A program made the translations under genes and the position numbers. The notes beneath the pieces were generated by a model. The model saw nothing but the letters and a program-made list of their open reading frames with translations, ran no database searches and had not been told where the DNA came from. Positions 8,686 through 20,690 of a DNA stretch of 64,000 nt are shown here, piece after piece. The stretch lies in contig JAHAWY010000050.1 of the NCBI GenBank assembly GCA_018385135.1, positions 1-64,000 of the forward strand. The letters run 5' to 3'. Positions within the stretch are counted from its first letter, which is position 1. The number at the start of each line of letters is the position of its first letter. This stretch comes from Oscillospiraceae bacterium (GTDB lineage: Bacteria; Bacillota; Clostridia; Oscillospirales; Oscillospiraceae).

Positions 8686-9690
8686 ATGAACACTTTCGGC
8701 GAAAACATACGACTTACCATTTTCGGAGAGTCCCACGGAGAGGCGATAGGCATGGTGCTTGACGGCTTTCCTGCGGGTGAGCAGATAGAGCTTGACAGGC
8801 TTAGGGAGGAACTCAAGCGCCGCGCCCCCGGCGGGGCGGAGACCGTAAGCCCGCGCAAAGAGCGCGATGAGCCGGAGTTTTTAAGCGGCATTTTTAACGA
8901 CCATACAACGGGCGCGCCGCTTTGCGCGATCATCAGAAATACCGATGTTGACTCCTCAAGCTATCATCCCGAGCTGCCCAGACCGGGACACGCGGATCTG
9001 GCAGCGCAGATAAAATTCAAGGGACGAGCCGATTTTCGCGGCGGCGGAGCTTTCAGCGGACGGCTCACAGCGCCGATGGTGCTTGCCGGTGCGCTGTGCA
9101 AGCAGGCTCTGGAGCGGCGCAGAGTTTCGGTTCAAGCGCGCATATTGAGTGTTGGCGGCGTTGACCGCAGCGCCGAGGATTTTGACTATGCAGTGCATAA
9201 GGAGATCTTAGAGGCGCGCTCTGTTGGAGACAGCGTCGGCGGTGTGGTCGAATGCGTGGCAAGCGGCGTTCCCGCGGGAATTGGCGGGCTGATGTTCGGC
9301 GGCATGGAAAGCCGCATAGCACAAGCGCTTTACGCTATCCCCGGGGTAAAGGGCGTTGAGTTCGGAGCGGGCTTTGAAATCGCCAAAATGCGCGGAACAC
9401 AGGCAAATGACCCCATTGTTACCGAAAATGGCGTTGTTTTTACGGAGACAAACCACGCGGGAGGCATCAACGGCGGAATAACCAACGGAATGCCGCTGGT
9501 TTTGCGCTGCGCCTTTCGTCCTACTCCGTCCATTAGCCGCGAACAGAAAACCGTTGATTTGATGAAAAAGGAAAACACAACTATTCGCACACTCGGACGT
9601 CACGATCCCTGCATCGTTCCGAGAGCGCTGCCGGTGGTGGAGGCAATGGTTGCTTTCTGCCTGCTTGACGCAATGTGCGAGCCGCGCTGA
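8686..9690 (+). CDS. aroC: Chorismate synthase
   Basis: MNTFGENIRLTIFGESHGEAIGMVLDGFPAGE...RRAPGG...SSYHPELPRPGHADLAAQIKF...GGAFSGRLTAPMVLAGAL...GGINGGITNGMPLVLRCAFRPTPSI. Confidence 0.95.
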   Translation: MNTFGENIRLTIFGESHGEAIGMVLDGFPAGEQIELDRLREELKRRAPGGAETVSPRKERDEPEFLSGIFNDHTTGAPLCAIIRNTDVDSSSYHPELPRPGHADLAAQIKFKGRADFRGGGAFSGRLTAPMVLAGALCKQALERRRVSVQARILSVGGVDRSAEDFDYAVHKEILEARSVGDSVGGVVECVASGVPAGIGGLMFGGMESRIAQALYAIPGVKGVEFGAGFEIAKMRGTQANDPIVTENGVVFTETNHAGGINGGITNGMPLVLRCAFRPTPSISREQKTVDLMKKENTTIRTLGRHDPCIVPRALPVVEAMVAFCLLDAMCEPR

Positions 9691-9826
9691 AACAGCGAAA
9701 AAGCTGTGCCGCGAGGAGAAGCGCCTGCGCGGAAATCAGAAATCGAGATAAGTCAGCCCGTGATTTTCTGTTGAGGGCTGTTTTGAGCAAGTAGTATTTA
9801 GCGTGCAGAGCGCGCAGGAGGTTTAT

Positions 9827-10735
9827 ATGAAGCTGTTTAAGAAAAAGAACTCCGCAGCGGAGGAGCAGACGGAGGAAAAGCTCGACGGCGCAAGCCGGTC
9901 GAACGAAGCCCTCGAGGAGAATGACGCAGCCGCAGTATCAGAGGAAGCTGAAAAGGAAGCAACAAAGCGCGACCTAAGGTTTGCGCTTATCCGCTGCGCC
10001 GCCGCGCTGATATTAGCAGCGGTGCTGCTGCTTGTTTCCGGATTTTCGATAGTGGACCTTGCCGGAGGTCCTGTTGAGTATCAGGCGTTTGAGGAGGCGG
10101 AGCCGGGCAGCTTTGTCAAGTGCGAAATCTCTGCGATTATCGGCTTGTACGGTGAGAATGAGGAGCTTGCGCTCGTTCCCGGCGGTCGTCAGTATGTAAC
10201 GGTGCGTTTTACGGGACGCTATGATGAGTCTGTCAGAGCCGTTGTTGAGGAAACAGAGGGCTTCCTCGCGGGAAATATTTATCCGCTCGATAAATATGTT
10301 GTTGTGCAGGGAACAGTAGAAACGCTTGACGAGGAGCAGAGCGCTCTTTTGAAGGAATGGCTGGAGCTTAACAGAGAAGCTTTGATTTCCAAGGGCGTCG
10401 CTTCCGAAACTATTGATATGGAAAACTACGTTTCCGACAAGGTTCTGCTGGTGGATACCGTAAACGGCAAAAGCCAGACGCTGGTTTTCATCCTTACGGG
10501 TGCGGCCGCGCTGCTCGTGCTTTATATCATCGCGGAGTTTATTATGATGGCATTGGGGTTATATAAAAACAAGAAAGAAAAGCCCGAAGAAAGCCTTGGC
10601 GAGGACAAGGATGAACAGGGCGTCGGAAAGGCGTCTCCCGAGCAGGCACAGCAGACAGCAAATGCAGCAAAGGGCGAGACTTGGGTGACGTCGGCGGAGA
10701 ATACGAGCGAGGCTGAGCCGGAGGAAAAGCAATGA
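9827..10735 (+). CDS. Hypothetical protein with two predicted transmembrane segments
   Basis: Charged N-terminus, TM segments LIRCAAALILAAVLLLVSGFSIV and TLVFILTGAAALLVLYIIAEFIMMALGLY. Confidence 0.6.
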   Translation: MKLFKKKNSAAEEQTEEKLDGASRSNEALEENDAAAVSEEAEKEATKRDLRFALIRCAAALILAAVLLLVSGFSIVDLAGGPVEYQAFEEAEPGSFVKCEISAIIGLYGENEELALVPGGRQYVTVRFTGRYDESVRAVVEETEGFLAGNIYPLDKYVVVQGTVETLDEEQSALLKEWLELNREALISKGVASETIDMENYVSDKVLLVDTVNGKSQTLVFILTGAAALLVLYIIAEFIMMALGLYKNKKEKPEESLGEDKDEQGVGKASPEQAQQTANAAKGETWVTSAENTSEAEPEEKQ

Positions 10736-11844
10736 GCTATACCTTTTGCTGCCCTTGCCATTTTGGAGTCGAGGGGCTGCTTGCCGACGAAATGCGCAGG
10801 CTTGACCTAAAAAACGTACGAGCGGAAAACGGACGCGTGCGCTTTGACGGCGACGGACGCGACCTCGCCCGCGCCAGCATATGGCTGCGCTGCGCCGAAC
10901 GCATCCTGCTTGAAGTAGGAAGCTTTGATGCTATGAGCTTTGAGGAGCTGTTTCAGGGTGTAAAGGCGCTGCCGCTTGAGCAGTTTATTCCCAGGAACGC
11001 AGCCTTTCCCGTTAAGGGCTTCAGCATCAATTCCAAGCTTTTTTCGGTTTCCGATTGCCAGAGCATCATAAAAAAGGCGGCTGTCAGCCGCCTTTCCTCT
11101 CACTACGGCATAGAATGGTTTCCGGAGGATGGGGAAAGAATTCAAATACAGTTTTCCATAATGAACGATGTTTGCACTATCAGCCTTGATACCAGCGGCG
11201 ACGGGCTTCATAAGCGCGGCTACCGTCCTGCCCATGTTGCAGCGCCCCTTTCGGAGACACTTGCCGCGGCGATGGTCTATCTTTCGCGCTACCGCGGCAG
11301 GGAGGATTTCTGCGACCCGTTCTGCGGCAGCGGCACTTTGCCCATAGAGGCGGCGCTTATTGCCAAAAACCGTGCGCCGGGTCTAAAGCGCGCCTTTGCC
11401 GCCGAGCAGTGGTCCTTGTTTGAGAAAAGCATATGGAAGGATGCCCGCGAGGAAGCGCCGGCAAAGGAGTATAATGGCGATTACCGCATTTTCGGCTCAG
11501 ACCTTTCGCCTGAGGCTGTGGAGATATCGCGCAAAAACGCCGAGCGAGCCGGGGTCGGCGATTTAATAGAGTTCAAGCAGGCGGATGCAACGGAGTTTTC
11601 CCGCAAAACAGAGCGCGGCGTTATTGTGACTAATCCCCCCTACGGCGAACGTCTTATGGAAAAGACTGAGGCGGAGAAGCTTTACACCAATTTCGGCAGG
11701 GCGTTTTTTGCAGCACAAAACTGGAAGCTGTATCTGCTCTCCTCACACACGGAGTTTGAGCGAACTTTCGGCAAAAGCGCGGATAAAAAGCGCAAGCTTT
11801 ATAACGGCATGATAAAGTGCGACCTATATATGTATCTCAAATAA
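10732..11844 (+). CDS. THUMP-domain class I SAM-dependent RNA methyltransferase (RlmL N-terminal-like)
   Basis: FCCPCHFGVEGLLADEMRRL...DPFCGSGTLPIEAALIAKNRAPG...IFGSDLSPEAVEISRKNAERAG...VTNPPYGERL. Confidence 0.9.
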   Translation: MSYTFCCPCHFGVEGLLADEMRRLDLKNVRAENGRVRFDGDGRDLARASIWLRCAERILLEVGSFDAMSFEELFQGVKALPLEQFIPRNAAFPVKGFSINSKLFSVSDCQSIIKKAAVSRLSSHYGIEWFPEDGERIQIQFSIMNDVCTISLDTSGDGLHKRGYRPAHVAAPLSETLAAAMVYLSRYRGREDFCDPFCGSGTLPIEAALIAKNRAPGLKRAFAAEQWSLFEKSIWKDAREEAPAKEYNGDYRIFGSDLSPEAVEISRKNAERAGVGDLIEFKQADATEFSRKTERGVIVTNPPYGERLMEKTEAEKLYTNFGRAFFAAQNWKLYLLSSHTEFERTFGKSADKKRKLYNGMIKCDLYMYLK

Positions 11845-12027
11845 TAAATTGTTTACATTTTCCGAAAGTTTGAAACGAGCAATCGGGAGAAAAACAGAGC
11901 AAAACGAAGCTGACAGCAGGAAATTGCAACGCTGTTTTCTCCAGAATATAAATTACGGCGGTTTTGAGCTGATTTTGAGAAAAATACGGCTTGCAGAATA
12001 ACAGCACATGGATTATTATATAATGCG

Positions 12028-12054
12028 TTAGCACTCAGAGAGTTTGAGTGCTAA
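12028..12054 (+). promoter_or_regulatory. CIRCE operator (HrcA site) upstream of groESL
   Basis: Exact TTAGCACTC-N9-GAGTGCTAA, just downstream of a TATAAT box. Confidence 0.97.
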
Positions 12055-12094
12055 ACCGATGAAAGTATATCCAACATCATAGGAGGAATATAAA

Positions 12095-12382
12095 ATGAAG
12101 ATCAGACCCATAGGCGACAGAGTTGTGCTCAAGCAGTTTGAGGCTGAGGAAAAAACAAAGAGCGGCATCATCCTCACCAACAAGTCCAAGGAAAAGCCCC
12201 CCATCTATGAGGTAACAGAGGTAGGCGACGGCGTTCAGAACGACGGCAGCGAGATCAAGATGTTTGTTAAGGTCGGCGATAAGGTCGTCTGCAACAAGTA
12301 TTCCGGACTTTCCGTTATCGTTGAGGAAGAGGAATATGTTATCATCCGCCAGAGCGAGCTGCTCGCAATCGTTGAGGAATAA
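12095..12382 (+). CDS. groES: Co-chaperonin GroES
   Basis: MKIRPIGDRVVLKQFEAEEKTKSGIILTNKSKEKPPIYEV...VGDKVVCNKYSG. Confidence 0.97.
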   Translation: MKIRPIGDRVVLKQFEAEEKTKSGIILTNKSKEKPPIYEVTEVGDGVQNDGSEIKMFVKVGDKVVCNKYSGLSVIVEEEEYVIIRQSELLAIVEE

Positions 12383-12416
12383 TTCCAAACATCAAATTTA
12401 ATTGGAGGTCACATAG

Positions 12417-14078
<1,662 letters not shown>

Positions 14079-14111
14079 TACAGCCCTATGGCATAAAATA
14101 CTGATTTTTCC

Positions 14112-14150
14112 AAAATACCTCGCGGGGTTTTTCCCTGCGAGGTATTTTGC
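14112..14150 (+). terminator. Terminator after groEL
   Basis: aaaatacctcgc / gcgaggtatttt perfect stem. Confidence 0.8.
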
Positions 14151-14152
14151 GC

Positions 14153-14181
14153 TTGACATAGCAGTTAAACAAGGCTAAAAT
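14153..14181 (+). promoter_or_regulatory. Consensus sigma-A promoter for rny
   Basis: TTGACA (14153-14158), 17 bp, TAAAAT (14176-14181), about 255 nt upstream of the rny start. Confidence 0.75.
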
Positions 14182-14442
14182 GAAGTGATGATATTATAGG
14201 ATAGGGGAAATCCTATTAGCTTTCATTATATTTCTCCAAACGCGCGGTTTATTTTAAAAATGTGCGAAATGCGCTGCTTGGAGAGCTCCCATATCTGTTC
14301 TGCTGTCACATTTTAAATTGTGACAGTTCACCTTTCGGATGTGGGGCTGCATCGAACACCCTGGTCCGACAGCTCGGACAATATCACTATTCTCAAGCTA
14401 ACCACCGAAAATTTTTTAAAGAATGGAGGTGTGTTACTTACT

Positions 14443-15996
14443 ATGCCTTCTACTCCAGCTCAATGGATTGTATTCAGCATCCTAGTGGTGTTGGTTTTTG
14501 CAGCTTTCGTTCTTGGCATCATTTACCGCAAGCGCGTTTCCGAGCGTGAGATACAAAGCGCCGAGGACGAGGCTAAAAGAATTATAAATGAGTCGATAAA
14601 AACCGCTGAAAATAAGCGCAGAGAGGCTCTTTTAGAGGCAAAGGAAGAAATACACAAAAGTCGCGCGGAATATGAGCGCGAGGTCAAAGAGCGCCGCAGT
14701 GAGCTGCAAAAGCAGGAGCGCCGCCTTCAGCAGAAGGAAGAAACACTGGACAAAAAGACCGACGCTATCGAAAAGCGCACAGAACAGCTAAACCGCAAGC
14801 TTCAAGCGGCCGAGGCACAGCAGGAGGAAATAAACCTCCTCAAGCGCAGCCAGCTTGAAATGCTTGAAAAAATCTCCGGCTACACGGTTGACGAGGCGAA
14901 AGAGCATATTATCTCCAGCCTTGAAACCGAGGTTACGCACGAAATGGCAATGAAGGTTAAGGAGGTCGAGGCAAAGTATAAGGACGAAGCCGAAACCAAA
15001 GCCAGAGAGCTTATCACCCTTGCCATTCAGCGCTGCGCTGCCGACCACGCCTCTGAGGTCACAGTTTCCGTCGTACCACTCCCCAACGACGAAATGAAAG
15101 GTCGCATCATAGGACGTGAGGGCCGCAACATCCGCGCCATCGAAACGCTTACCGGCATCGATCTTATCATCGACGACACACCGGAGGCGATTACCCTTTC
15201 AAGCTTCGACCCCGTCAGACGCGAGGTCGCAAGACTCACCCTTGAAAAGCTCATTCAAGACGGACGTATCCATCCCGCCAGAATTGAGGAAATGGTTGCA
15301 AAGGCTCAGAAAGAGGTAAATGCTACCATTAAGGCGGAGGGCGAGAGAGCTGTATTTGAAACCAATGTTCACGGCTTGCATCCGGATCTTGTAAAGCTGC
15401 TCGGACGCATGAAATACCGCACCAGCTATGGTCAGAATATTCTCAGCCACTCCATAGAGGTTTCACACATTGCGGGTCTTTTGGCGGCAGAGCTTGGCGT
15501 TAATGTTGCCACTGCCAAGCGCGCGGGACTTCTCCATGACATAGGCAAGGCTATCGACCATGAGGTCGAGGGCAGCCACGTTACCATCGGCGTTGACCTT
15601 GCACGCAAGTACAAGGAAAGCGAGGAGGTCATCCACGCAATTCATGCTCACCACGGCGATGTTGAGCCGCACACCATCATCGCTTGTCTGGTTCAGGCGG
15701 CGGACGCTATTTCCGCTGCTCGCCCCGGAGCGCGGCGTGAGAACATTGAAAACTATGTCAAACGCCTCGAAAAGCTTGAGGAGGTTTCCAAGAGCTTCGG
15801 CGGAGTTGAAAGCTGCTATGCCATTCAAGCGGGTCGTGAGATTCGCATCATGGTCAAGCCAGAGGAGGTAACCGAGGACGATATGGTGCTCCTCGCGCGA
15901 GACATAGCCAAAAAAATTGAAAGTGAGCTGACCTACCCCGGTCAGATTAAGGTTCACGTCCTTAGAGAAACCAAGGCCGTTGAATACGCAAAGTAA
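14443..15996 (+). CDS. rny: Ribonuclease Y
   Basis: N-terminal TM and long charged coiled coil, KH domain ([52 protein letters not shown]), HD domain. ATG 14443 with GGAGG; the track start at 14320 extends into the leader. Confidence 0.95.
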   Translation: MPSTPAQWIVFSILVVLVFAAFVLGIIYRKRVSEREIQSAEDEAKRIINESIKTAENKRREALLEAKEEIHKSRAEYEREVKERRSELQKQERRLQQKEETLDKKTDAIEKRTEQLNRKLQAAEAQQEEINLLKRSQLEMLEKISGYTVDEAKEHIISSLETEVTHEMAMKVKEVEAKYKDEAETKARELITLAIQRCAADHASEVTVSVVPLPNDEMKGRIIGREGRNIRAIETLTGIDLIIDDTPEAITLSSFDPVRREVARLTLEKLIQDGRIHPARIEEMVAKAQKEVNATIKAEGERAVFETNVHGLHPDLVKLLGRMKYRTSYGQNILSHSIEVSHIAGLLAAELGVNVATAKRAGLLHDIGKAIDHEVEGSHVTIGVDLARKYKESEEVIHAIHAHHGDVEPHTIIACLVQAADAISAARPGARRENIENYVKRLEKLEEVSKSFGGVESCYAIQAGREIRIMVKPEEVTEDDMVLLARDIAKKIESELTYPGQIKVHVLRETKAVEYAK

Positions 15997-16009
15997 ACAG
16001 TGAAAACCG

Positions 16010-16049
16010 GCGCGTATCGGATAGCATTTCTTTCCGATACGCGCTTTTA
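16010..16049 (+). terminator. Terminator after rny
   Basis: gcgcgtatcgga / tccgatacgcgc stem followed by tttta. Confidence 0.8.
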
Positions 16050-16155
16050 CTATTATTTTTTCGGCGCTTTACCAAAATGTATCGCGTCGAAATTTACAAT
16101 CCCCCCAAAATATCGAGCCAAGTCTATAAATGGGTCGTTTTTTGGGCAATAAGTA

Positions 16156-16184
16156 TTGCAATTGCATGGATAATTGTATATACT
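16156..16184 (+). promoter_or_regulatory. Promoter for the peptide ABC transporter operon
   Basis: TTGCAA, 17 bp, TATACT. Confidence 0.5.
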
Positions 16185-16308
16185 GCTAAAGTAATTGTAA
16201 ATATTTCTTTAATATTCCTACCGCGACCCGACTGATGATTACGAAAGATGGCGCGGATGGGTTTTTTATTAGAGAAATGTTATAAATTATTTTAAGGAGA
16301 GCAAAAGA

Positions 16309-17886
16309 ATGAAATTCCCCAAGAGAACACTCGCACTTATTCTGGCGGTTCTTATGCTCACTGCTGCACTGAGCGCCTGCTCCGGCGGCAAGCAGGGCGA
16401 GACCCAGACAGAAACCGATCCCACCCCCCAAAGCGGCAACGCCGAGGGAGCAAACATCGGCGAGCCGGTCATGGGCGGTGACCTCCGTGTCGGCATAGCA
16501 CAGGATCTTGACGACACCTTCGACCCCCACAACATTATTTCGGCAGGCACAAGAGAGGTGCTGTTCAACATCTATGAGGGTCTTGTAAAGCCCGATAACG
16601 ATGGAAATCTTGTTCCTGCGGTAGCTGAAAGCGTTGATATTTCCGAAGCGGGCGACAGCTTTACGTTCACCCTGCGTGAAGGCGTTAAGTTCCACAACGG
16701 AGAAACCGTTACAGCGGAGGACGTTGTATACTCCGTTTCCCGTGCGGCAGGTCTCGGCGCGGACAAGCCCATGATTGACGGTATGCAGATCATCACCTCG
16801 GTTGAGGCTACAGATGAAAAGACCGTTGTTGTCACTCTCGGTGAACCGAACATCGAGATGCTCGCTCTGCTTACAGCGGGCATTATCCCCGCAGGCAGCG
16901 ACCCTGCTGTTGAAACTGTCGGCACAGGACCATTTAAATTCGTTTCCCGCATACCGCAGGAAAGCATTGTAATAGAAAAATTCGACGAGTACTGGGGAAC
17001 TCCCGCCTACGTCGATTCAGTAACATACAAGATTATTGACTCGGGCGAAACCATAGTCATGTCTCTCAAGAGCGGCGCGCTTGACCTCGTTGCCCACCTT
17101 ACCAGCGCGCAGGTAAACGAGCTTGGCGACGACTTTACTGTCCTTGATGGTACTATGAATCTCGTTCAGGCGGTTTACCTCAACAACGCCGTTGAGCCGT
17201 TCAACGACGTTAAGGTTCGTCAGGCTCTTGCTCACGCCATTGACCGTCAGCTAATTATGGACTTCCTGGCTGAGGGCAGGGGAGCGGCTGTTGGCAGCAG
17301 TATGTATCCTGCCTTTGAGAAGTATTTCGTTCCCGAGCTGGTCGATGAATACAGCTACGATCCGGAGCTTGCAAAGCAGCTTTTAGCTGACGCGGGCTAT
17401 CCCGACGGCTTTTCCTTTGACTGCACCGTTCCCTCCAACTATCAGCCCCATATTGATACGGCTGAGGTCGTTGCGCAGGAGCTTCAGGCGGTCGGTGTTT
17501 CTATGAACATCAAGCTTGTTGACTGGGAAACATGGCTGAGTGAGACCTATCTCGGACGCAACTATCAAGCCACCATCGTAGGTGTTGACGCAGCTATGAT
17601 GACAGCGCGCGCCATGCTTGAACGCTTCACAAGCGACGCGGGCAACAACTTTGTCAACTTTTCGAGCGCAGAGTACGATGAGACCTTTGCAGCTGCCATT
17701 TCCTGCACCGACGATGCCGAGCAGACAGAGCTTTACAAAAAGCTCCAGACCATTCTTGCCGAGGAAGCTGCAAACCTCTATATACAAGACCTTTGTGACC
17801 TCGTTGCAATGCGCAAGGGCGTAGGTGGATATGAGTTTTACCCCATCTACGTCATGGATATGTCAAAAGTCTACTTCACAAACTAA
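16309..17886 (+). CDS. ABC transporter substrate-binding lipoprotein, peptide/nickel (SBP family 5)
   Basis: Lipobox LTAALSACSGG; GGDLRVGIAQDLDDTFDPHN...LREGVKFHNGETVTAEDVVYSVSRAAG. Confidence 0.9.
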   Translation: MKFPKRTLALILAVLMLTAALSACSGGKQGETQTETDPTPQSGNAEGANIGEPVMGGDLRVGIAQDLDDTFDPHNIISAGTREVLFNIYEGLVKPDNDGNLVPAVAESVDISEAGDSFTFTLREGVKFHNGETVTAEDVVYSVSRAAGLGADKPMIDGMQIITSVEATDEKTVVVTLGEPNIEMLALLTAGIIPAGSDPAVETVGTGPFKFVSRIPQESIVIEKFDEYWGTPAYVDSVTYKIIDSGETIVMSLKSGALDLVAHLTSAQVNELGDDFTVLDGTMNLVQAVYLNNAVEPFNDVKVRQALAHAIDRQLIMDFLAEGRGAAVGSSMYPAFEKYFVPELVDEYSYDPELAKQLLADAGYPDGFSFDCTVPSNYQPHIDTAEVVAQELQAVGVSMNIKLVDWETWLSETYLGRNYQATIVGVDAAMMTARAMLERFTSDAGNNFVNFSSAEYDETFAAAISCTDDAEQTELYKKLQTILAEEAANLYIQDLCDLVAMRKGVGGYEFYPIYVMDMSKVYFTN

Positions 17887-17934
17887 CAGTGTTGGTGCTG
17901 TGACAAGCCATAAGGCGGACGCAGCCCCAAAAAT

Positions 17935-17990
17935 GCAAAGCGGAGCGGTCTTTGCTTTTGAAAGAGCCGCTCTGCTTTGCTTGCGTGCAT
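17935..17990 (+). other. Long intercistronic inverted repeat between SBP and permease genes
   Basis: gcaaagcggagcggtcttt / aaagagccgctctgctttgc, with one mismatch and one bulge, not followed by a strong T-run. Confidence 0.65.
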
Positions 17991-18085
17991 TTGCGGATAT
18001 TTCGCGCGATACACGCTTGCATCCGCAAAAGGCGGAAAAATGCCGAATTCTCTGAATGCTGACGGCAAATTAGACGGAGGGAAAA

Positions 18086-19027
18086 ATGCGATACGTTCTA
18101 AAAAAAGCCTGTGTATTCGTTGCTACTCTCCTCGTTATATCAGTGTTTGTTTTTCTTGCCTTTCAGATTATCCCCGGCGACCCGACGACCAGAATGCTGG
18201 GAACCCAAGCGACGCCGGAAAAGGTGGAGGCTTTGCGCGAGGAGCTTGGTTTGAACGCTCCTCCCGTGCTAAGATACTTCCGTTGGCTGAAGGGCTTTGT
18301 TACGGGCGATTTCGGTATGTCATACAGCTACAATATGCCTGTCAATGAGCTTCTTTCAGGAAAGCTCGGCATAACGGCAGCGCTTACAGTGCTTAGCTTT
18401 ATTATGGTCGTGCTTATCTCCTTTCCGCTGGGGATACTGCTTGCCCGCTTTGCGCACAGCCTTACTGACAGGTTATTTATGTTGTTTAATCAAATCGTAA
18501 TGTCCATACCGCCGTTTTTTGTCGGCATAATATTTACCTATATTTTCGGTTTGGTGCTTAAGCTTTTCACACCGGGTGAGTTTATTCACCATGCTGATGA
18601 CTCCGCGGGCTTTTGGGGATATTTGTTTTTCCCCGCACTTGCCATTGCTTTGCCGAAAAGCGCAATGGTAGTAAAAATCTTGCGAAGCAGCATGGTCAGC
18701 CAGCTTCAGGAGGACTATGTTCGCACCGCTTTCTCCCGCGGAAACAGCCACTGGCGTGTTTTAAGAATGCATGTGCTGCGAAACGCCATAATTCCGGTTG
18801 TAACCTTTTTAGCGGTAACTTTGGTCGATATCTTTGCTGCCAGCATCATCATCGAGCAGGTTTTTGCCATACCCGGCTTAGGTCGCCTGCTTTTAGGCTC
18901 CATAACGGGACGCGACCTGCCTGTGGTGCAGACGATAATAATGATTATCGCTGTTATCGTTATAACGGTGAATTTTATTGCGGATATTTCCTATAAATAC
19001 ATTGACCCGCGCATTCGCTTCCGCTGA
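18086..19027 (+). CDS. ABC transporter permease, DppB-like
   Basis: MRYVLKKACVFVATLLVISVFVFLAFQIIPGDP... and the EAA loop DYVRTAFSRGNSHWRVLRMHVLRNAIIPVVT. Confidence 0.92.
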   Translation: MRYVLKKACVFVATLLVISVFVFLAFQIIPGDPTTRMLGTQATPEKVEALREELGLNAPPVLRYFRWLKGFVTGDFGMSYSYNMPVNELLSGKLGITAALTVLSFIMVVLISFPLGILLARFAHSLTDRLFMLFNQIVMSIPPFFVGIIFTYIFGLVLKLFTPGEFIHHADDSAGFWGYLFFPALAIALPKSAMVVKILRSSMVSQLQEDYVRTAFSRGNSHWRVLRMHVLRNAIIPVVTFLAVTLVDIFAASIIIEQVFAIPGLGRLLLGSITGRDLPVVQTIIMIIAVIVITVNFIADISYKYIDPRIRFR

Positions 19028-19066
19028 TGCGGAGGCGCTCAAGAGCATAAGTTCAGGAGGGGCATC

Positions 19067-19909
19067 GTGAGAAGAACGCCCAACTACAACTTAATACTAG
19101 GCTGCACCTTAACTGCCGCCACCGTTTCGGTAATAATTCTTGGCTTTTTCTGGACTCCATATGAGCCGGACGCGATGAGCATTGCCGAACGCAGCGTCAG
19201 CCCGTGCGCAGCCCACCTTTTAGGAACGGACAATTTCGGGCGCGATATTCTAAGCCGGGTAATGCAGGGAGCGGGGACAACACTTGAGATCGCCTTCTTG
19301 GCGGTTTCCATTGGAGCGACCTGCGGAACGCTTATCGGAGGCTTAACGGGCTATTTCGGCGGAATCGCCGATGAAATAATAATGCGCGTTAACGACGCGG
19401 TAACAGCATTTCCGAGCGTGCTTTTGGCATTGGTTGCCGTTGCGATCACAGGCGGCGGAAAAACGAATTTGATAATCGTTTTGGGAATCCTGTTTATACC
19501 CAGCTTTGCCCGCGTTGTACGCGGCGAATTTGCAAAGCAGCGCAATATGGACTATGTAAAAAACGCTAAGCTCATGGGCGTTACCAATTTGCGCATCATG
19601 TTTGTTCACATTTTGCCTAATATAGCGCCTGTGCTTTTAAGCTCCATAGCCATTGGCTTTAATAACGCTGTGCTTGCGGAGGCGAGCATGAGCTTTCTCG
19701 GTGTCGGTGTTGGACCGACGGAGAGCGCAAGTCTGGGCAGAATGCTGCTCGACGCGGAGGCATATCTGTTCTCTGCTCCGTGGCAGGCGCTGTCTGCGGG
19801 CTTTGCTATTACCATTCTAATACTTGGCTTTGCACTAATATCTGACGGGATGGGTTACAGACCCACTTGGAGACCCGTTGCGAAACGGAGGCGTAAGGCA
19901 GATGCTTGA
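19067..19909 (+). CDS. ABC transporter permease, DppC-like
   Basis: HLLGTDNFGRDILSRVMQGAGTTLEIA...; EAA loop DYVKNAKLMGVTNLRIMFVHILPNIAPVLL. Start is GTG (19067). Confidence 0.92.
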   Translation: MRRTPNYNLILGCTLTAATVSVIILGFFWTPYEPDAMSIAERSVSPCAAHLLGTDNFGRDILSRVMQGAGTTLEIAFLAVSIGATCGTLIGGLTGYFGGIADEIIMRVNDAVTAFPSVLLALVAVAITGGGKTNLIIVLGILFIPSFARVVRGEFAKQRNMDYVKNAKLMGVTNLRIMFVHILPNIAPVLLSSIAIGFNNAVLAEASMSFLGVGVGPTESASLGRMLLDAEAYLFSAPWQALSAGFAITILILGFALISDGMGYRPTWRPVAKRRRKADA

Positions 19910-20690
19910 TATAAAGAACCTTAAAGTATCCTTTAACGACGGACGCAAGGGCATCGCGGTTTCCGGCATAGATTTGCATATGGAGGCGGGAGACACGCTC
20001 GGTCTTGTTGGCGAGTCCGGCTCTGGAAAAACCGTCACCGCGCTGACTGTTGCAGGACTTTTGCAAAAGGACAGAGCCACCGTTGAGGGTGAGGTTATGT
20101 TTGAGGGCAAGGATCTTCTCAAATGCACCGTTGACGAAATGCGTTTGTTGCAGGGCAAGGACATCGGTGTCATTTTTCAAGAGCCGATGACAAGCCTTGA
20201 CCCGCTCATGCGCATTGGACGCCAAATCGAAGAAACGGTTAAGGTTCATTGCAAGTTCTCGGCAGAGGAGCGCCGCCGCATGGCGCTTGAGGTCATGCGC
20301 CTTGTTGGACTGCCCGAACCTGATGTGACCTATAAAAAATACCCGCATCAGCTTTCGGGTGGTCAGCGCCAGAGAGCGATGATAGCCTCTGCCTTTATCA
20401 CGCATCCCAAGCTCCTTATTCTTGATGAGCCTACTACGGCTTTGGATGTTACAATTCAGGCGCAGATTTTGGAGCTTCTAAAGAAACTCAACGAAAAATG
20501 TGGTGTCAGCCTGCTGTTTATTTCCCACGATCTGCGTGTTGTGCGCCGCGTGTGCAAAAAGGTTGCCGTAATGTATCATGGCGAGATCGTGGAGCAGGGC
20601 GACACAGATCAAGTTTTCAACAACCCCCAGCATGAATACACAAAGCGACTGGTAGAGGCGGTAACCACAAGGAGACGAGCAAATGTCTGA
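19902..20690 (+). CDS. ABC transporter ATP-binding protein, DppD-like
   Basis: [20 protein letters not shown]...[42 protein letters not shown]. Confidence 0.93.
   Translation: MLDIKNLKVSFNDGRKGIAVSGIDLHMEAGDTLGLVGESGSGKTVTALTVAGLLQKDRATVEGEVMFEGKDLLKCTVDEMRLLQGKDIGVIFQEPMTSLDPLMRIGRQIEETVKVHCKFSAEERRRMALEVMRLVGLPEPDVTYKKYPHQLSGGQRQRAMIASAFITHPKLLILDEPTTALDVTIQAQILELLKKLNEKCGVSLLFISHDLRVVRRVCKKVAVMYHGEIVEQGDTDQVFNNPQHEYTKRLVEAVTTRRRANV

Noticed and set aside
14262-14549. 95 aa plus-strand ORF before rny
   Set aside because: Overlaps the rny leader and start in another frame, with no RBS or similarity; the leader is better explained as untranslated RNA.
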